Source: Moringa oleifera (lineage: Eukaryota > Streptophyta > Magnoliopsida > Brassicales > Moringaceae). From it: a DNA stretch of 64,000 bases. The stretch is from the NCBI GenBank assembly GCA_021397835.1, contig JAJFZO010000889.1, forward strand, positions 310,001-374,000, given 5' to 3'. The position numbers and the translations under genes are program-made. The notes under the pieces are model-generated. The model did not search any database and was not told where the DNA came from. It saw only the letters and a list, made by a program, of their open reading frames with translations. This document shows, one piece after another, positions 12,601 through 26,949 of this stretch (the stretch's first letter is position 1; every line of letters begins with the position of its first letter).

Positions 12601-13600
12601 AAGTTTATGAGAGTAGACAAGCCTTGGGAAGCCAAGAGCACAAAATCAAATATTGGATCCTAATCATCATGAGAGGGAGATCTCTTTCTATTTAGATACA
12701 AGGAATTTGTTGTTAATTAGTAAAACATTTTACATAATAAATTATAAAAAAATAAATTAGTGATAAATAAATGCAATTATATATATAGATCATTTGACTA
12801 AACTGCTTGGAATGTCTCTGTGTTCAACGACAAGAACAAAGAAAAGCAGTGTAGAAAGCCAAAACATGTCTCTGATCGGTTTCATTGGTATTCTAAAAAA
12901 AATGTAATGGTTACATATAATTGCAATTAAAAATTGAATGGAGCATTGACCCCTATAACATAAATTCATGGACCGCATAATTACACTTAATAAATTACTC
13001 AACACCTTATTAGACTAAGATCCTTCAATTTATCTATTCATTTATCAATTAAATTATTAACAAGAAATTTCAAGGGAACATCATTAGGCAAAGCACTTTT
13101 TTATTTTGGGTTTTTTTTTTTTTATGGGAACCCTTTTGCGAACAATCCATAAATAAAAAAAAGGGAAAAATATTGTTAGAATTGTTTATTAAATAATGTA
13201 AGAAGAGGCTTTAAGAACAATTGAAGGACATCTTATTATTTAACACAAAATAGAATAATCTGATATAATCCTTTGAAGAAATTGGGTATTTAAAAAGAAT
13301 TATTAAATAACGAGAAGAAAAGTAACTTGACCTATATTGGAACTACAACAATTATAATCCCAACCTTTTCTTTGAATACCTTCATATCATTTCCCACATA
13401 TAAAAGCTCTTTTTTCATTATTCTGTCAAATGTAGGTCTGTCATTCTAGTAAGGTAAAATCTTCATAGCTCTATTCATTTTCCCTAATGTAAATAGCATT
13501 CTGTGCCGCGAAGCACCCAAGATGTCAGTCTGAGCTATAACAATGATAAAATCAATTGTGAATATTAGTGTTGAATTATACATTCAGCCCAGACAAGGAA
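9700..13600. other. AT-rich intergenic DNA between IDL and TSK, no gene seen
   Basis: No open frame in this stretch resembles a known protein, and none shows splice-site context or codon bias suggesting a gene. A short near-perfect tandem repeat of AAATTAATAAACTTTAA lies near 10327-10365. The right end (from about 13500) should include the 3' UTR of the TSK gene, which is transcribed leftward. Confidence 0.65.
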
Positions 13601-13714
13601 CCAAACACTGCCATTTGTCTCCTTAAATTCTTCTTACATGACCTGCCCGACAAGAACCTATACATTTTTCATCTATTGTAAAGATAGGGACGAGCAATTC
13701 CAGTGGCAATGTAT

Positions 13715-16700
13715 TCAATCTCTTCTGCAGCAGGGTTTGACCTTACAACACTTATTTGCCTCCACTGATAAATGGACCATCTTTTCCTCAATATGCCTCC
13801 AAGCTGAATTAGCCCTTATTCCTGATGACCATGCAGTGTATAATGTTTCTGAAGCTTGTGCTGAAAAACCATTGTTGCTAAGATCCAATAGTTGTAACTG
13901 CTTTACCATGCTGATAGCAGTTGAAAGCTCTCGAATGAATTGTGATTCTTGAGATGAATTCCGTTGGCAAGAGCTTGTGCAACTGTCATCAAATGCAGAT
14001 GTACCAGCTTCTATCCTCATGGGATCATCTTCACTATCAGCTACTTCAAGCATATTGTAATCAGTGTTCATGCCACATAAAGCCTTTTGATTATCACCAA
14101 TACATAAATCTGGCTGGTTGTCAACTTCCTCGCATACGCATACCTTGGTAGAAGGTTTAGATGCATCAAGGTTTTGCTGCAACACTTCTGAGCTGGCTTT
14201 CGGTGTTAGATCATATTGTAGAGTAAAGCATTTGTCTACCTCAGCATTACCAGCAAGAATCAGCTCTTCTAGATAGTTGTTATCTGCTAGAAACAAGAAA
14301 ATCAATGATTACAATAACAGATTTGAGGCATTTTCATTGAAACTGAATTGCTCTAAAATAGTCCGAACCTGCAAGTGCTTGAATTATTGGAAGAATTCCA
14401 GCTAGCCCAAGCTCACAATCATTTAGGACCAAAACTTTTAAACAGCATTGAGGATTCATAAGCAGCGATGCTAACACATTGCTACCCTGTGTACATACTT
14501 CAGACATGCTCCTTAGTAAATGAAAACTTTGATTCAAGACCAAGAAAGAAATTCTGAAACAACAGAGATAAATTTGGACTCTAATGCTCACGGACAAGTA
14601 CAAAATTACAAAGTGAGATATACATTTCTACCTAGAATATGAATGCATGGCCAGGATGTCACTGGTATTAAATGCAATAGGACCAATGTTCATAGGGTAT
14701 GCCTCACGAGCTTCACAGAGACAATGGTCAATATAGGACTAAACTATAAGTAAATTTCCACTCCATAATCATAAACTCTATAAGGAGCTGGGGATGACGG
14801 GGCTTAAGTAAAAAAGCCTATATTCTATCTCACATACAGTATCATAAGCATATATATGCGCATAATAACTACTGCAGTCAGCTCACATCTAAATAAAACC
14901 ATACAACTTTCATTGGGCCATGCACGGGTTGTTTAAATTTCTGGGGAGGAAATGCTTTGTCCAACCAAAGTGTCAGCATGCAATTAATAAATGAAGGGTT
15001 TTATGTTAAATGTTGAAGGTTCTCTTATGACTATGTCCCCTAAATGCATAGATGAGACGCATTCAATCTACTACCATCATTAGTTAATGCGGCCATCACT
15101 TGATGAAATTCTTCATTCCAAGGCACATTTGCATCAACCGAATAATGTTTAGAAAATGAATAAAAATGGCAATATGAAAGAAGATCAAGAATAGCTGCTT
15201 ACAAAGAAACGCACTTTGTTCAATGCAATTCAGAGTATGTACGATTATTGGAATGGTACCCCAAATTAGCAAGTAGAGAAGCATAAATTGATCAATAACA
15301 AACCTCATGTTTAATAGGATTTCCTCCTAAATTCAGCTGAAGAATGTTGCAGATCAGGGTGACATCACAGTTTAGCCTTTGAGTGTATGTGGATGTTAGT
15401 GCGCAATATGAGAGGTCAAGTTTTACAGGCTCTTGAGCCCCACAAAACAATGATTCGGTTAATTGCAAGGCTCCATCCTTCAAAGAAGACATGAATATCA
15501 AGCCACAAGAAGCAAAACAAAAAGGCTTATTGATGTTCTTGAAGAGTAATTACAATCAAAGGAATATGATGACAAAATGTACTCACAGTTCCTATACCGG
15601 TGCCCCCAAGCATCAGTCGGGATAAAGATGAGGTTTTAGCAAGTTGAGAAAGGCTATCAACAGCAGGTTTACTTAGCTTTAAACCATTCATACTCAGTTC
15701 TGAAAAACTGGAAACAAGCAAAATTTAGTTTAACATGATTTCATACATAGGTGTATTCAACATATAAAACCAAGCAAAAGAAAACAGATACAGTTCTATA
15801 CTTATTTGAACCTTTTAAGGGTAGCTAGTTTGGCAAGTAAGTTCATGATAGCAGTCCCAGATATAGGATTATTATGTCCTGCCATATAAACGAGGCATAG
15901 GAACCAATTTAGGCAACAAACAAGAAACAAATTGATGAGTAATATAGACCAATTTGCTAAACATACCTATAAAAAGTTGTGATAGAGCCGATCCAGCACC
16001 CAATGCATCAGCAATCTTTTGGATTGTTCTAGATGTGATAGAACAGCGTTCTATATTCAAGCTATAAAGGGCTACAAGAAGAGAAAAAATTGTATGTTAA
16101 AAGAATAAAGAAGGGATCCTATGGGGCACAGTAACCCACATTCAAATAATGTCAAACATGACAGGTTATTTGATAGACATAACTCAGTCAAGAAAGCATT
16201 ACCCCTGTTATTTCGCATAAAAACAACATTAGACCAACAAAAAGAAGGTAAAAACAATGATAGGATCCAATAAGATAGTGGATCTAGTGTTTATATCAAA
16301 TGAACAGCAAGAAGCCTACCTTTGCAATTTTCCAAGATAGTTGAAAGGTATGATCCACATGCATCCGTGAGACGATTTCCAGAGATGTTAAGCACTTCCA
16401 GTCGGGTAAATAGCACAGGGCATTCGCAAATCTGATGAACATGAGTAAATTAAACATAACAGAGCTGAATCGATAGAATTATTTGCTTTAACCATTTGGG
16501 ACAAAGCTATTTTGATCCACTAAATGACAAATAATTATTCTTCAATCCGCAATGAATGATACAATGGTCTAACATAGCCTTTGCTTGACCTCCTGAAGGA
16601 GGCTTTGGGATCAAAACAAACATGAGATATTGCCCTCAAGCAGGATATAAAGAAGCTAAAGAGAAGGGTGTGGATCAAGAGCCTAAAATTCTTAGAAATT

Positions 16701-19700
16701 TATACTTCACTGCAAAGAAACCAAAAAAAAAGAAAAAAGACTAGGCTGAATATTATTCTGAAAATGAATAGTAAGCTGTGAACTGATGGTGCTAGTTACA
16801 AACCTGAAACAAAGCAGTTGGACCAAATCGATTGCAATGCAGATCCAAAGTCAAGTCACCATATCTTTGGTTTGATAATGTGAAAAATTGTTTAAGTTTC
16901 TCCAAGGTTCCATTTCCTAAGAGATAGAGATAGCTAATATTAGCCTTAATGTTACAGAAATCCTCATTCCTGTTTTTTTTTTCTTTTTTTGATAGGAAAG
17001 AACTACTCATTCCTTATGGTCAACAACCTGCAAGTAAACCCTTTTATATACGGATATAAAAAGAAACGGCAAGAATGCAGCATCTTTCAGCTGAGAACAA
17101 TTAATATTGATTAAATTAAGATGAACTATAAACCAGATAGTCACCTAACAAATTGTGAGAAAAGTCCAGCATGGCAACCATTTTGTGAATATGCAGGGCA
17201 TTCAACAATGGAGTTATTGATATATCTTGCAGTTCACATTCGGCGACATTTACTTCGTCCTCTACCTGATTTAAAAGAAGTAAAAATGAGAAATTATAAG
17301 CCACTGCTTCAACCTCTGAATGGGAGATGTAACTATCCTGCAACCGTTTGTAAAATACTGAAGAAAATGAAACGATTTGGTTTTTCTCTTGTTAACTAAC
17401 ACTCGTCAACCAGTATCCTTACCTCTGAAATGTATAGTTTTTTAAGCACCTTCATATTTGGGATCTCAGACAGCTCCTTGCAACAGTCAATGTACAGCTT
17501 CATCAAGCCCTTTTGAACCCAGCCTGTAAACATAATGTATTAGATTTGATATGTTAAACAACCATGAAGTAAATAACTAAAACAAAGAAGTTTGTAACAG
17601 AAGTGAAGAGTAAAGAAACAGGAACCTATGAAGTAAGCCTATGATTTTATAGTTGACTTCTCACTTAAAACAGCCAGTCAGTGGACAACATCATTAACAA
17701 GCTATAAGTAGCTCAAACCTCAGTTCAATGCTGTGGACAGGTTCCCAAACAGCTGAAGCTGCATATGAAAGCATGATCAGCAGAGCAAGCAACTAAATTA
17801 TCCATGATGGGATATGGTGACCCTTGTGATGCTACTTTAACAATATCAGAAGCTCTCTACAGGCTGGAGTCTAATTTGAGGCAAAAGCTCAATCTTAACT
17901 AGTCTTTCCTGTAGCTTCAAAAAGTTGAATGCATTTAAAGCATAATAGATTCTTTAAAGATTGTAAAAGATGCAAAAGCTCCTGGATTGTATGTTATTAA
18001 ACTTGATTCCTTATGACAGATATAAATCTCCACTATCTTGGAATTGCCAACCATTCTTTTCCAAGTAAGTAAAGTCTTTCCTTCAATCCAGTATCTTGTT
18101 TTTCGCAACTTCTCTGTTCAGATATCAAGTAATTACCTAAATCAATACAATTCAAAATATCAGTGTGAACTAGCTTGGTAGCCATTAAAGGAAGAAGGCT
18201 ACCACCCATTTTGTAGCCCATATGCCGAACTGACTTCCTTTTGAATCCGAAAGATAAAAGAAAACAGTTAATTCTGGAATAAATTCAGATATCAAGGAGA
18301 TACCTAACAATTTTCAATAAGAAACGAGATAGTTTATGATATCTTCAAAAGTCCCTTTTTTTTTAATGAGCGATTCCTGTGAATGTACAATTCTGGCATG
18401 AGTTTCTACAAACATGGACATACTAGTAAAATGCTAAAGACAATATCAACAGGCTACCTAGCTTATTACTGGGCAGGTGTAATAATCAATTTGAACAAAG
18501 TTCCTTAATATTGCTAAGCAGCATCAAGAGCCAGGTTAATTAGCATAGCGAATGTTGTTCTGCCCTAAAAGTAAACTAAGGACCTTTACAGATTTCCAAA
18601 ACTATGCCTTAAGTGTGCTAAGTTTGTTTCATCTTTCCTCAAAATTTGAACAACAATTCTGTCTTAGTGCCTATGAGATGATTATCACAACAGACAATAA
18701 ACAAGAAAAATAATCATCAAAATGAGTTCATAAAATTTTCAATTATTGTATTGAAGAATTCATTTCATAGCTTTATACATTGGCAAGATAAATAGATTCA
18801 GATAAACATCAACCATGTTAACTTAACATGAAAAATCAAGTAGCACTTATGGGTCAGATTCAGAGAACCAAGGTATTCGTATCGGTGTATTTGACATAGC
18901 AAAGTAGTTTCATATATAATATAAACTAATCTTTTTAGTGTTTAATTAATGAGCTATGTGCAGGCATATAATAATACAAGGATTGAAATAATTAGAACAA
19001 GTAGAGGGCAAGCATGATAAAAAGTTCATAGATGACATCTTTAGATGGGTGTAATTTCAAGAAGGTAGGCTCCTGTTTATTTAGGTAAATCATGAGCTCT
19101 TAAATTGTTCAAAGGCAAGAGCACATGATAAGGTCAAATCACATGGCTGAAGGACAATTTCTTGACTAAGGAAACTAAATGCAAAAAAGTTTAGATAACA
19201 GAAGGCATCACAACTTATTGTTATCCACAACAATGATCTAAACTCTAGGAAATAAATGGGAAAAAGTGAGAAAATTGTAACTTTCATAGAGAATAGAAAG
19301 AATTTGAAACACATACCATCAATCAAAACTTCAATGCAGACTTTTCCTGTATGATCTTTAAGATTTTCAAATATTTCCAAGGATTCTAGCACTCTTCCAC
19401 CACATCTCATATCCTGAATGATGGGCAACAAACCTATGAGGCATGATTTGCATGTTAGTAGAAGATTAGGTAACTTTGAGGAGAACCGAAAAACTTGAAT
19501 GAATATAATGGGTGAGAGAGAGAGATGGAGACTGCTACAGTGACCACATGAAAATGACAATTAAGCAGAACAGAAAAAGATGTTGCTGCAATCATCAAAT
19601 TTTTGTCCTTCCACGTGCTCTACTTCACATCAGAGAAGCAATATTTACTTGCCACCACATTGGGAACTGATGCATTTGTAGAGCAGGTAGTCAAGGACTA

Positions 19701-22700
19701 ATATGTAGGACAACTTAACAACAAATGTAAAACATGGCATTATATTCTATGTGACACATAAGCAAAGCAGCTTAACATTTACTAGGACTGGATAATTTAA
19801 AAATTTTGAAAATAAACTCCTACCTTTTGATCGCTTCTCTAAAGGAAGCTGTAAATAATATAAGCATGCCAATTCAACCTTCAAGCACTCCATGCTCAAC
19901 TTATTGCCAGCAGAGCACAAGCCTGCTTCCATGTGTATCAGGTCATGGTCAATTTTGAACGTTATTGACAGCTGTATCAGAACAGAACCACACAAAAGAG
20001 GAGAAAATTAAAAGAAAGCATTTTAATAGAAATCAGAGATTTAGCTGAACAACAGAAATCACAGAAGTGATGGCAAGGTATGTTAATGAAGGCGTGAGCA
20101 TATTTGCTATTGCCTGCCACACTATTATGACAGAGGCGTACACCTGGGCAAGATATTTTACCAAGAAGTAGTAAATTATACCTTCACAATTACAGCGTTC
20201 AATCAGGCCCAATGGCGCATCTATTACCTGATATTTCTGCTCCAGTTTGAAGTCTATGGATATGCCACAACACAGCAATGCCAGGAAATGAATACACATC
20301 TTTTTTGCGTAATGAAAAAGGTTGCAACAGTCATCCCAAGCAATATTACTCAACCATCATGCAAAAGTTATATTTCACATAGTTAAAATGAAGGTGACAC
20401 CATTATGTGGGACAACCCTAAGTCAGTGTTGAATTCAACTCTACATAAAAAAAAAAAAAAAAAAAAGAAGAAGAAGAAAGAATGCCAGTAACACTTACAT
20501 CTTTATAATTGTCAGAGTGCAACTTGACATGTGCGGCACTATGTTTATGCTGAATGTCTTCAGAGGTATCAACATTGCATTTGGAACCACTAGCAGCAAA
20601 ATCAGATGCAACAGCTTCAGCAGCGCTTAAATGTTTGTAGTTATTGCCATTTGAAGCAACCACTTTAGGACTCATGGATTTGTACGAACAAGAACTTTCT
20701 TCATTGTTTAGAGGATTGCAGGAACTGGAGGCAAATTTAGTGGCAACTGCTGAAACATCCTGCCCCATCAAAAGGCTTAAGCACTTAGGCTACAGCCATA
20801 CAAGGTAAACAACATACCAAATACATAGCCCAGTAGGTATTTGATTGTATACCTGAAAATTAGAAGGCCTTGCTGGACCATTTTGAATCTTAACTGCAAT
20901 TACGTAAGAAAACAATCTTAGTAGTCCAGCTTAAATACTAAATGAAGTCTAGACTTGACTGTTGAAAATACCCACTTTCATTAGAAGTAGCAACGTCCTC
21001 AATTCTCCCTTTTGAAAACTCTGACTCCTTCCCCATTTCAGCTTCATCATCTGAAAGCACCATACGAATGCGCTTACGACCCACAGGTGTCTGCTGATTA
21101 GTGGTTGATTCAGACAACATTTTGGGCGAAGCTTCAATTGGCCCAGTTATATTGCGGTTTGGTACTTCATTCAAAAGTTTCATTTTGGTGGAATTTTTAC
21201 TGGCTCGAAGAAGTGAAATCAGAGGTACATCATCATGCAGCTCTTCAACTGGAATTTGATGTACGTCATCATTTTCCCTTGAGCTGCATACATGAGTCCT
21301 GCTATCTGACAAATGGTCATTCTCATCTGTGTCAGTTTCAGAGCAGCAATCCACTGTCACACTTTTTGCTTCAAGATCCCTAGATTTTGACTCCTTTAAC
21401 TTGTCAATTTGAAGCTGCAACCTCCTATAGAACAACAGCATCTTTAAGCAATAATAGATATTAATGCTTAGAATTACATCCTAACATTACTAGTCTATAA
21501 TTACTTTTGAAAATGCTTTAAATGTAACCTTCTCCAATCTAGTATAATATGAGTTATGCTTTTTCTCAACTTCAAAACTCCATGTTCTATACAAGTGCAA
21601 AAGCTGACCTAACTGTGTAGAGGGGCTTGCAAGACCAATTTACCTGGCCTCTTCAACATTGTCAAATCTTATCATGTGGCTATAATGCATATTCTCTAGA
21701 GCAGAAATCTGAACGGAAGGAAGGTTAGCTTCAACAGCAATCCTGTGATACAGGACAATAGAATAAGCAAAATTTAACATAATCCTTAAGATCAAGTTAA
21801 CAAGGTTGTTTCCACATGTAAATAAAAGAAACATAATAATGATTTCAACTAATTGCACCAGAAAGAAATAAGGTGAAATTTGTTTTATTGGTCGAAAGCT
21901 TGGTAATTACATTGGAAGCCTTTAATTGTTCCAAGTTAAAAGTAAGCACAATTTCTAACAATAACAAAGTAAATAAAGAGTCCAACTATTGCAAAAGAAG
22001 TAGCATGTGCATCCTATAACTGCCCTTCATTAAAGTATTTAAAGAATCTCTTTTATTCAATAATTGGTGAAGAACTGAAGTCGAAATGCAGGGTGTAAAG
22101 GCTGTTGAGCTTGAGTGGCCTCTAAAATTAACTTTTATGTGTCTGCTTTGAAACAGGTTAAATCTGTTTCTTAGAAACGATGTTGGGACAATGTGTTTGA
22201 ACTCAATGAAGAGTAAGCCAAATGAAATATAAATATAGCAGCCACTAACATCAATAGTTCTAAGGGTGTTGGTCATATACAACATAAAGAATAAGATGGA
22301 GGATTCTTATATGGACCATGGAAGCCGCAAGGAAAATTTGAGGAAACAAAAAGTTAAAGCATTTATGCTAATTCATATCGTTATTTTCATCAAATCACCA
22401 TTATCAATTTTTTTTTTTCAAATATAATATATCTTTCTTTGTAAAAGTTATTGTTTTGTTACATAATACAGGTATCAGAGGGTCAATCTACCAAATGTGT
22501 ACTTAGTTGACTGGCTACATATTTGCCATCTGTGACATGCTAAGAGGATATATATCAGGACTTTGTCCAAGAATTTCGTGAGGAGTTGTTCTTGGCATGA
22601 ACAGAGGTTCTCTTAAGAGAATCCATGCCACTTAGTGAATAGATTTCCAAAAGAATTTTCCTCGAGGGTAAAGGAAACAAGAATGGATCTTACCTATAGC

Positions 22701-25700
22701 CCTCTTCAAATGCATCAAGTGCTCCTGTCCAATTACCATCGCAATCCAAAACATCACCAATATTAATTTTTGCTAATGCTTGACCCTAAAGCCAATAAGA
22801 ACCCAAATTAAGAAGCTAGCAAATCACAATAAGTGCAATATATCTGATCAAGATAATAAGTGCAGTATAGCCATGGAAAAAACTTGCAGCATTTTCTTTT
22901 TTTTTTTTTTAATTAACTGAAATATTCGGGTTGGGGAATCCAACTGGTGGATGGGGATCCATCCTCCTCGGGGCCCTAAAATTAACAACCACAAAACCTG
23001 CAGTGACCTTGAGGGGATTTGAACCCTACACCTGATTTGCAATGCATCATGTTTTCTTTTATCAAACATAAAGTAATATATTACATTAACTATACAACCT
23101 GGAGTATCATCCATACACATAAAGTTAACTCTTACCTAGAAGTGAGGACATTTATGAATTCTAAAATGACAGAAAATACTTGCATCATAAAGCCTTACTT
23201 TCTCCAATAGGACCAGCTACTCTAAATCGCAAGTAACTCAAAGGAAATTTACTAAACCACAAAAGAAATTTTCTATTTCGGTTCTAAGCTATGCCAAAAC
23301 CACAGATATATTAGTAAATGACAGAAGCGAGACCAATCTCACCTCTAGATTGCCAATCAACTTGTATCCTTCCCAACCTTTTGTATACCATTTAATGGCT
23401 TTGTTGAAATTTCTGAGCTTCTGGTATGATTCTCCAATAACCAAAAATGCATCACTCAACTTTTCCTTGTCACAAAGTTCACTTGCTATTCTCTTTTTGC
23501 TTTTAGAAAATTCACGATGCTGAACATTCAAAAAATGATAGAAAGAGTGTTAAATTGCAAACATGACAAGTTTGGTTTAGTTTCCTGCTATCTACATATT
23601 CCAACAAATATTGGTTATATCAGATAACTCATACATGCAGCTCAAACAAGGAGCCAAGAGCGCTATGCCACATGCAATGCACACATGATTTATTCGCAAT
23701 TCTAGTGCTCTGCACCCCAACATTACCAATATGTATTATAAAAAAGAAGCAATGCTATGAATAGACACCAAGTAAATATGATGAAGACAAAGCAAACTCC
23801 AAGATGCTCCATTACAATTTAACAAGGACTCAAATAAGTTTAAGGAGCAAAGCATAACAAAAATCTATCAATTTTATCCAGCATGAGGAGCACTAATCTT
23901 TAGTCCGCTAAGATGTAACTCTAAGAGTTTTTATCCATATTTTCTTTAAGGTCATGTTTAGCTGGCTCAATTTTATTGAGTTCTTTCAACTTCTGGGAGC
24001 CAATAAAGATCTGGTAACATCAGAATTACTGAAAAACAGCTGTCAGTTTGGTCTTGAGGTCTTTTAGGTCCATTTTCCCTATTGAAAGGGTCAATATTTT
24101 CCACTCATATGAGTTCCTTCCGTTCTTTTCAATTCCATTTTTATTGCCACCCTTCACATTTTGACCCTAGTGTATTCAACCATAAGATCTTTTGATTACT
24201 ATATGGAAGTCCAGGTCCTAGGAGAACAATGAGCACCAATAGCTTACGGAGGCCTATGTAACGTGGTCACACAATATTTGAAAAAATATCTCAGTAGCTT
24301 TTAAGCACCTCTTAGTTGTTTAGAAACCTGTTGCTGACGTGAGAACTAATCCCTCTCCTTCTTCTCTGACTGCCAACATGCAAGAGACATAAAATTCTAA
24401 TATCAACTAAAAACCCTTGATCCATTCCCAATTATCTATTCCCATGAGCCTAACTAGCCCTCTCAAATGTTTCTACATCCAATCACAATAATCCATTAGC
24501 CCTGACTACTCTTAAACCTTCAAGACTAAGCCAAAGATAGATTGTTAAACATATAGTGCTCAACTCAAAAGATCAGCTATTATGCTAATTCATATAAGTG
24601 TCACCTAAACCATGTACCAGAGTAAATGAACTCGAGGAAGAAAAATTATCAAAATAAAAAGGAAAAAGCAGATGTGGATAAAAATAAAATTTGAAAGCAT
24701 GATAATGTCTCAATCATATTACAGATCCCTTGTGACTGCATTTAATGCATATACATCTAAGAAAAACTTAATATAACTAGACTCCAGCATATGTAAGTGT
24801 TTTCTATTATGAATAGTGATTCATGATTGAGAAGCACCAAGCAAGCAATAACTTTGTATATTAATGAACACTAACCTTCCGCCATGCAAATATCGTACTT
24901 GATTTCTCAATTAGGCGATCAAGAGATGCATTCTGCTGTAGCAGACACTTGCGTTCATTGGGCGTACCTTTTGCAGTGACCATCTGTCTTGACAGCTTCT
25001 TAAGAATCTGCTCTTCTTTCTTCAGTTCATCCATTACTTTGATAGCTTCTTTAACGGTATCAATGTTTTGCTCAATTTGCCCAACCAAGGCATCCTCATC
25101 TTCCATTGATTTTGCTAGATCAAGTGCCTTCTGGTAGCAAAGAATTGCCTCTTCATACTTGTGAACCCTATAATGTAATTCACCAAGATTAATGTAACCC
25201 TTTGCCTCCCCTTGTCGGTGCCCAATTCTCTTGCAGATTATGATATCCTTCTCTATATGCTCCCGTGCTTTATCCCACTTTCTCAACTCCATGTAAACGC
25301 TTCCAAGATTGTGATGGAGCCTGCTGCGCCCATCATCATCTTCAATCACCTCTTCCTCATCACATATCTCTAAACCTTTGGTAAGGATTTCCTGTGCTGC
25401 TTCCAAGTTATCAACATCCATTTCAAGCATTCCCATATTATTATGTGCATCAATATATTCTTTGAGGAATGATGATTTATTAGTTGGTGGATTCTCCTTG
25501 AGAGTCTGCGCTAGCTTCATGGCAGACTTAAAGTACTTTTTGGCATTTCGAACTGAGTAATGGTCATCCTCAGACCTCAGGAACATTTCATGGTAGGTAC
25601 GACCAAGTTGAGTGCTGGCTCGTTGCTGCTCAATGAGGTCATTGGCATCCTTGGCAAGCTCTAAATGTTTTTTCTGCAAAGAGAAATCATTGATAAAGAA

Positions 25701-26748
25701 GTCAAATTCTATCAACAAGCACAGACTTTGTTTATATAGCCATGGACAATCTTGCACAATATATATTTCCCCGACTTATCTCTACTTGTCATCTCTCTTT
25801 ACCATTCAAACAGACAGTAAGCAAATTCCAGAAACAATACCTAATAAATCAAAATCTCTTTATCTCCAACTCTTATCTCTCATTTTCTCTCCTTTCCAGC
25901 ACTTTCTACCAATCCAAACAGTCTCTTCTAGCCAAAAACATTAAGTCTTTGTTTCTTTTGTACCCAAACAGGGAGTATTAAACTTCAGAATTTTCCATTT
26001 TGCTAGCAAGATCAAGAGAACTTTGCCTCAGCATAAACACACTACACAACTGTGCCTTATAGGCACTTTTCTCTAAGCAAAAACAACAAACTAAACCCCA
26101 ATTACTAATAAAAACTAAAGGAGAAAAAAAAAGAACGAAATAACCATCATTATTATTACTCACCTGCTTATGATGTAGTAATAGGTTAGTAGTAGGTGAC
26201 AGTAGTAACAGCAAACAGAAAAAGCCACAAATCATCTTGTCCACCTTCCCTCCACCCCCAAATATATATATATAAGAGTCGGCTGCCATTATATCCTAAC
26301 AAATCAAACCTGCCTTAGAAAACCCATTTATCTCAGCATGATCAATTAAGCAAAAAGCAAAACCAGAAAAAAGATAACAACTGCGTGATAATATTTACCT
26401 AGTAATCTCAACGCAATCAACAGAGCAAAACACAACACCCTTTAAAAAATGGAAAGGAAAGAACCCACGAAATACCTGATAAACCAAGGCGTCCTTGAAG
26501 CACTCAAGGCGGAGATAGACCTCACCAAGAGACTGACAGGTAGGGAGCAACTGCTTCTCGGGCAGGTACTTGATTGAGATCTCATAATCGATACGCAGCC
26601 ACCTCAACGCCTCAACGTACTCTCCTCTGTTCTTGAGGATGTCCCCAATCACATTGGCCCACTTGGCCTCCTCCTGCCTGTTTCCCTCCGCCTTGGCATT
26701 CCGGTATGCTCGCTTTGCCGCGCTTAGCTGTACCTCCTCTCGAGCCAT
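13715..26748 (-). CDS. TSK: TONSOKU / BRUSHY1 / MGOUN3, TPR and LRR nuclear protein, complete, 20 exons
   Basis: Exons in transcript order: 26748-26476, 25673-24876, 23519-23343, 22785-22694, 21742-21644, 21424-20976, 20893-20853, 20759-20499, 19971-19824, 19433-19317, 17523-17423, 17265-17145, 16916-16804, 16431-16320, 16071-15967, 15878-15812, 15707-15587, 15477-15304, 14486-14369, 14286-13715. All junctions are GT-AG and keep phase, giving 1352 aa (Arabidopsis TSK about 1311). Residues 1 to about 450 hold TPR repeats ([60 protein letters not shown]). Residues 450-730 are an acidic, Ser-rich linker. Leucine-rich repeats fill about 850-1180 ([27 protein letters not shown]), with one more near 1290 ([15 protein letters not shown]). 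TSK reads unmethylated H4K20 on new histones and maintains genome stability, silencing and meristem order. Exon 6 uses the donor GAAA/GTGGGT; the alternative two bases on gives a stop in exon 7. Exon 8-9 joining is the least certain junction. Confidence 0.95.
22896..23040 (-). mobile_element. Probable SINE remnant in TSK intron 3
   Basis: On the minus strand there is a tRNA-like box B (GGGTTCAAATCCC at 23026-23014), then a comparatively GC-rich body, then an A-rich tail of 14 or more A at 22910-22897. This is the arrangement of a tRNA-derived SINE. No box A was found upstream, so the 5' end seems lost. Target-site duplications were not recognised. Confidence 0.45.
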
Positions 26749-26949
26749 TGTGCTTTCTTTCTACAGAAGATTGCTTGTTTTTCACTATCTCCAGTGATTT
26801 CGATTTTGAAGGGGTTTTCTTCGTGGCGTTGCCTGGAAGAAATGCAAGGGCTTGAAAAATTCTGATGCCAAAGTAGAGATCTCCCGCCAAAAAATGTGAC
26901 TATGGCCTACAGCCTAACTTTTCAGGCCTGTTAACTTCTTTTTTCTTTT

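Noticed and set aside
18033..18221. 62-codon minus-strand frame inside TSK intron 10
   Set aside because: Flanking exons join in phase without it, and its sequence does not look like an LRR or any known TSK segment.
20182..20253. Possible extra 72-bp TSK exon with AG and GT borders and an open frame
   Set aside because: In the phase set by the neighbouring exons it brings a TAA after nine codons; the open frame is out of phase on both sides. Direct joining of exon 8 to exon 9 keeps the TSK frame.
20971..20976. Alternative exon 6 donor of TSK a few bases downstream (AGTGG/GTATTT)
   Set aside because: It shifts phase so that exon 7 begins with a stop codon; the donor GAAA/GTGGGT leaves exon 7 fully open.
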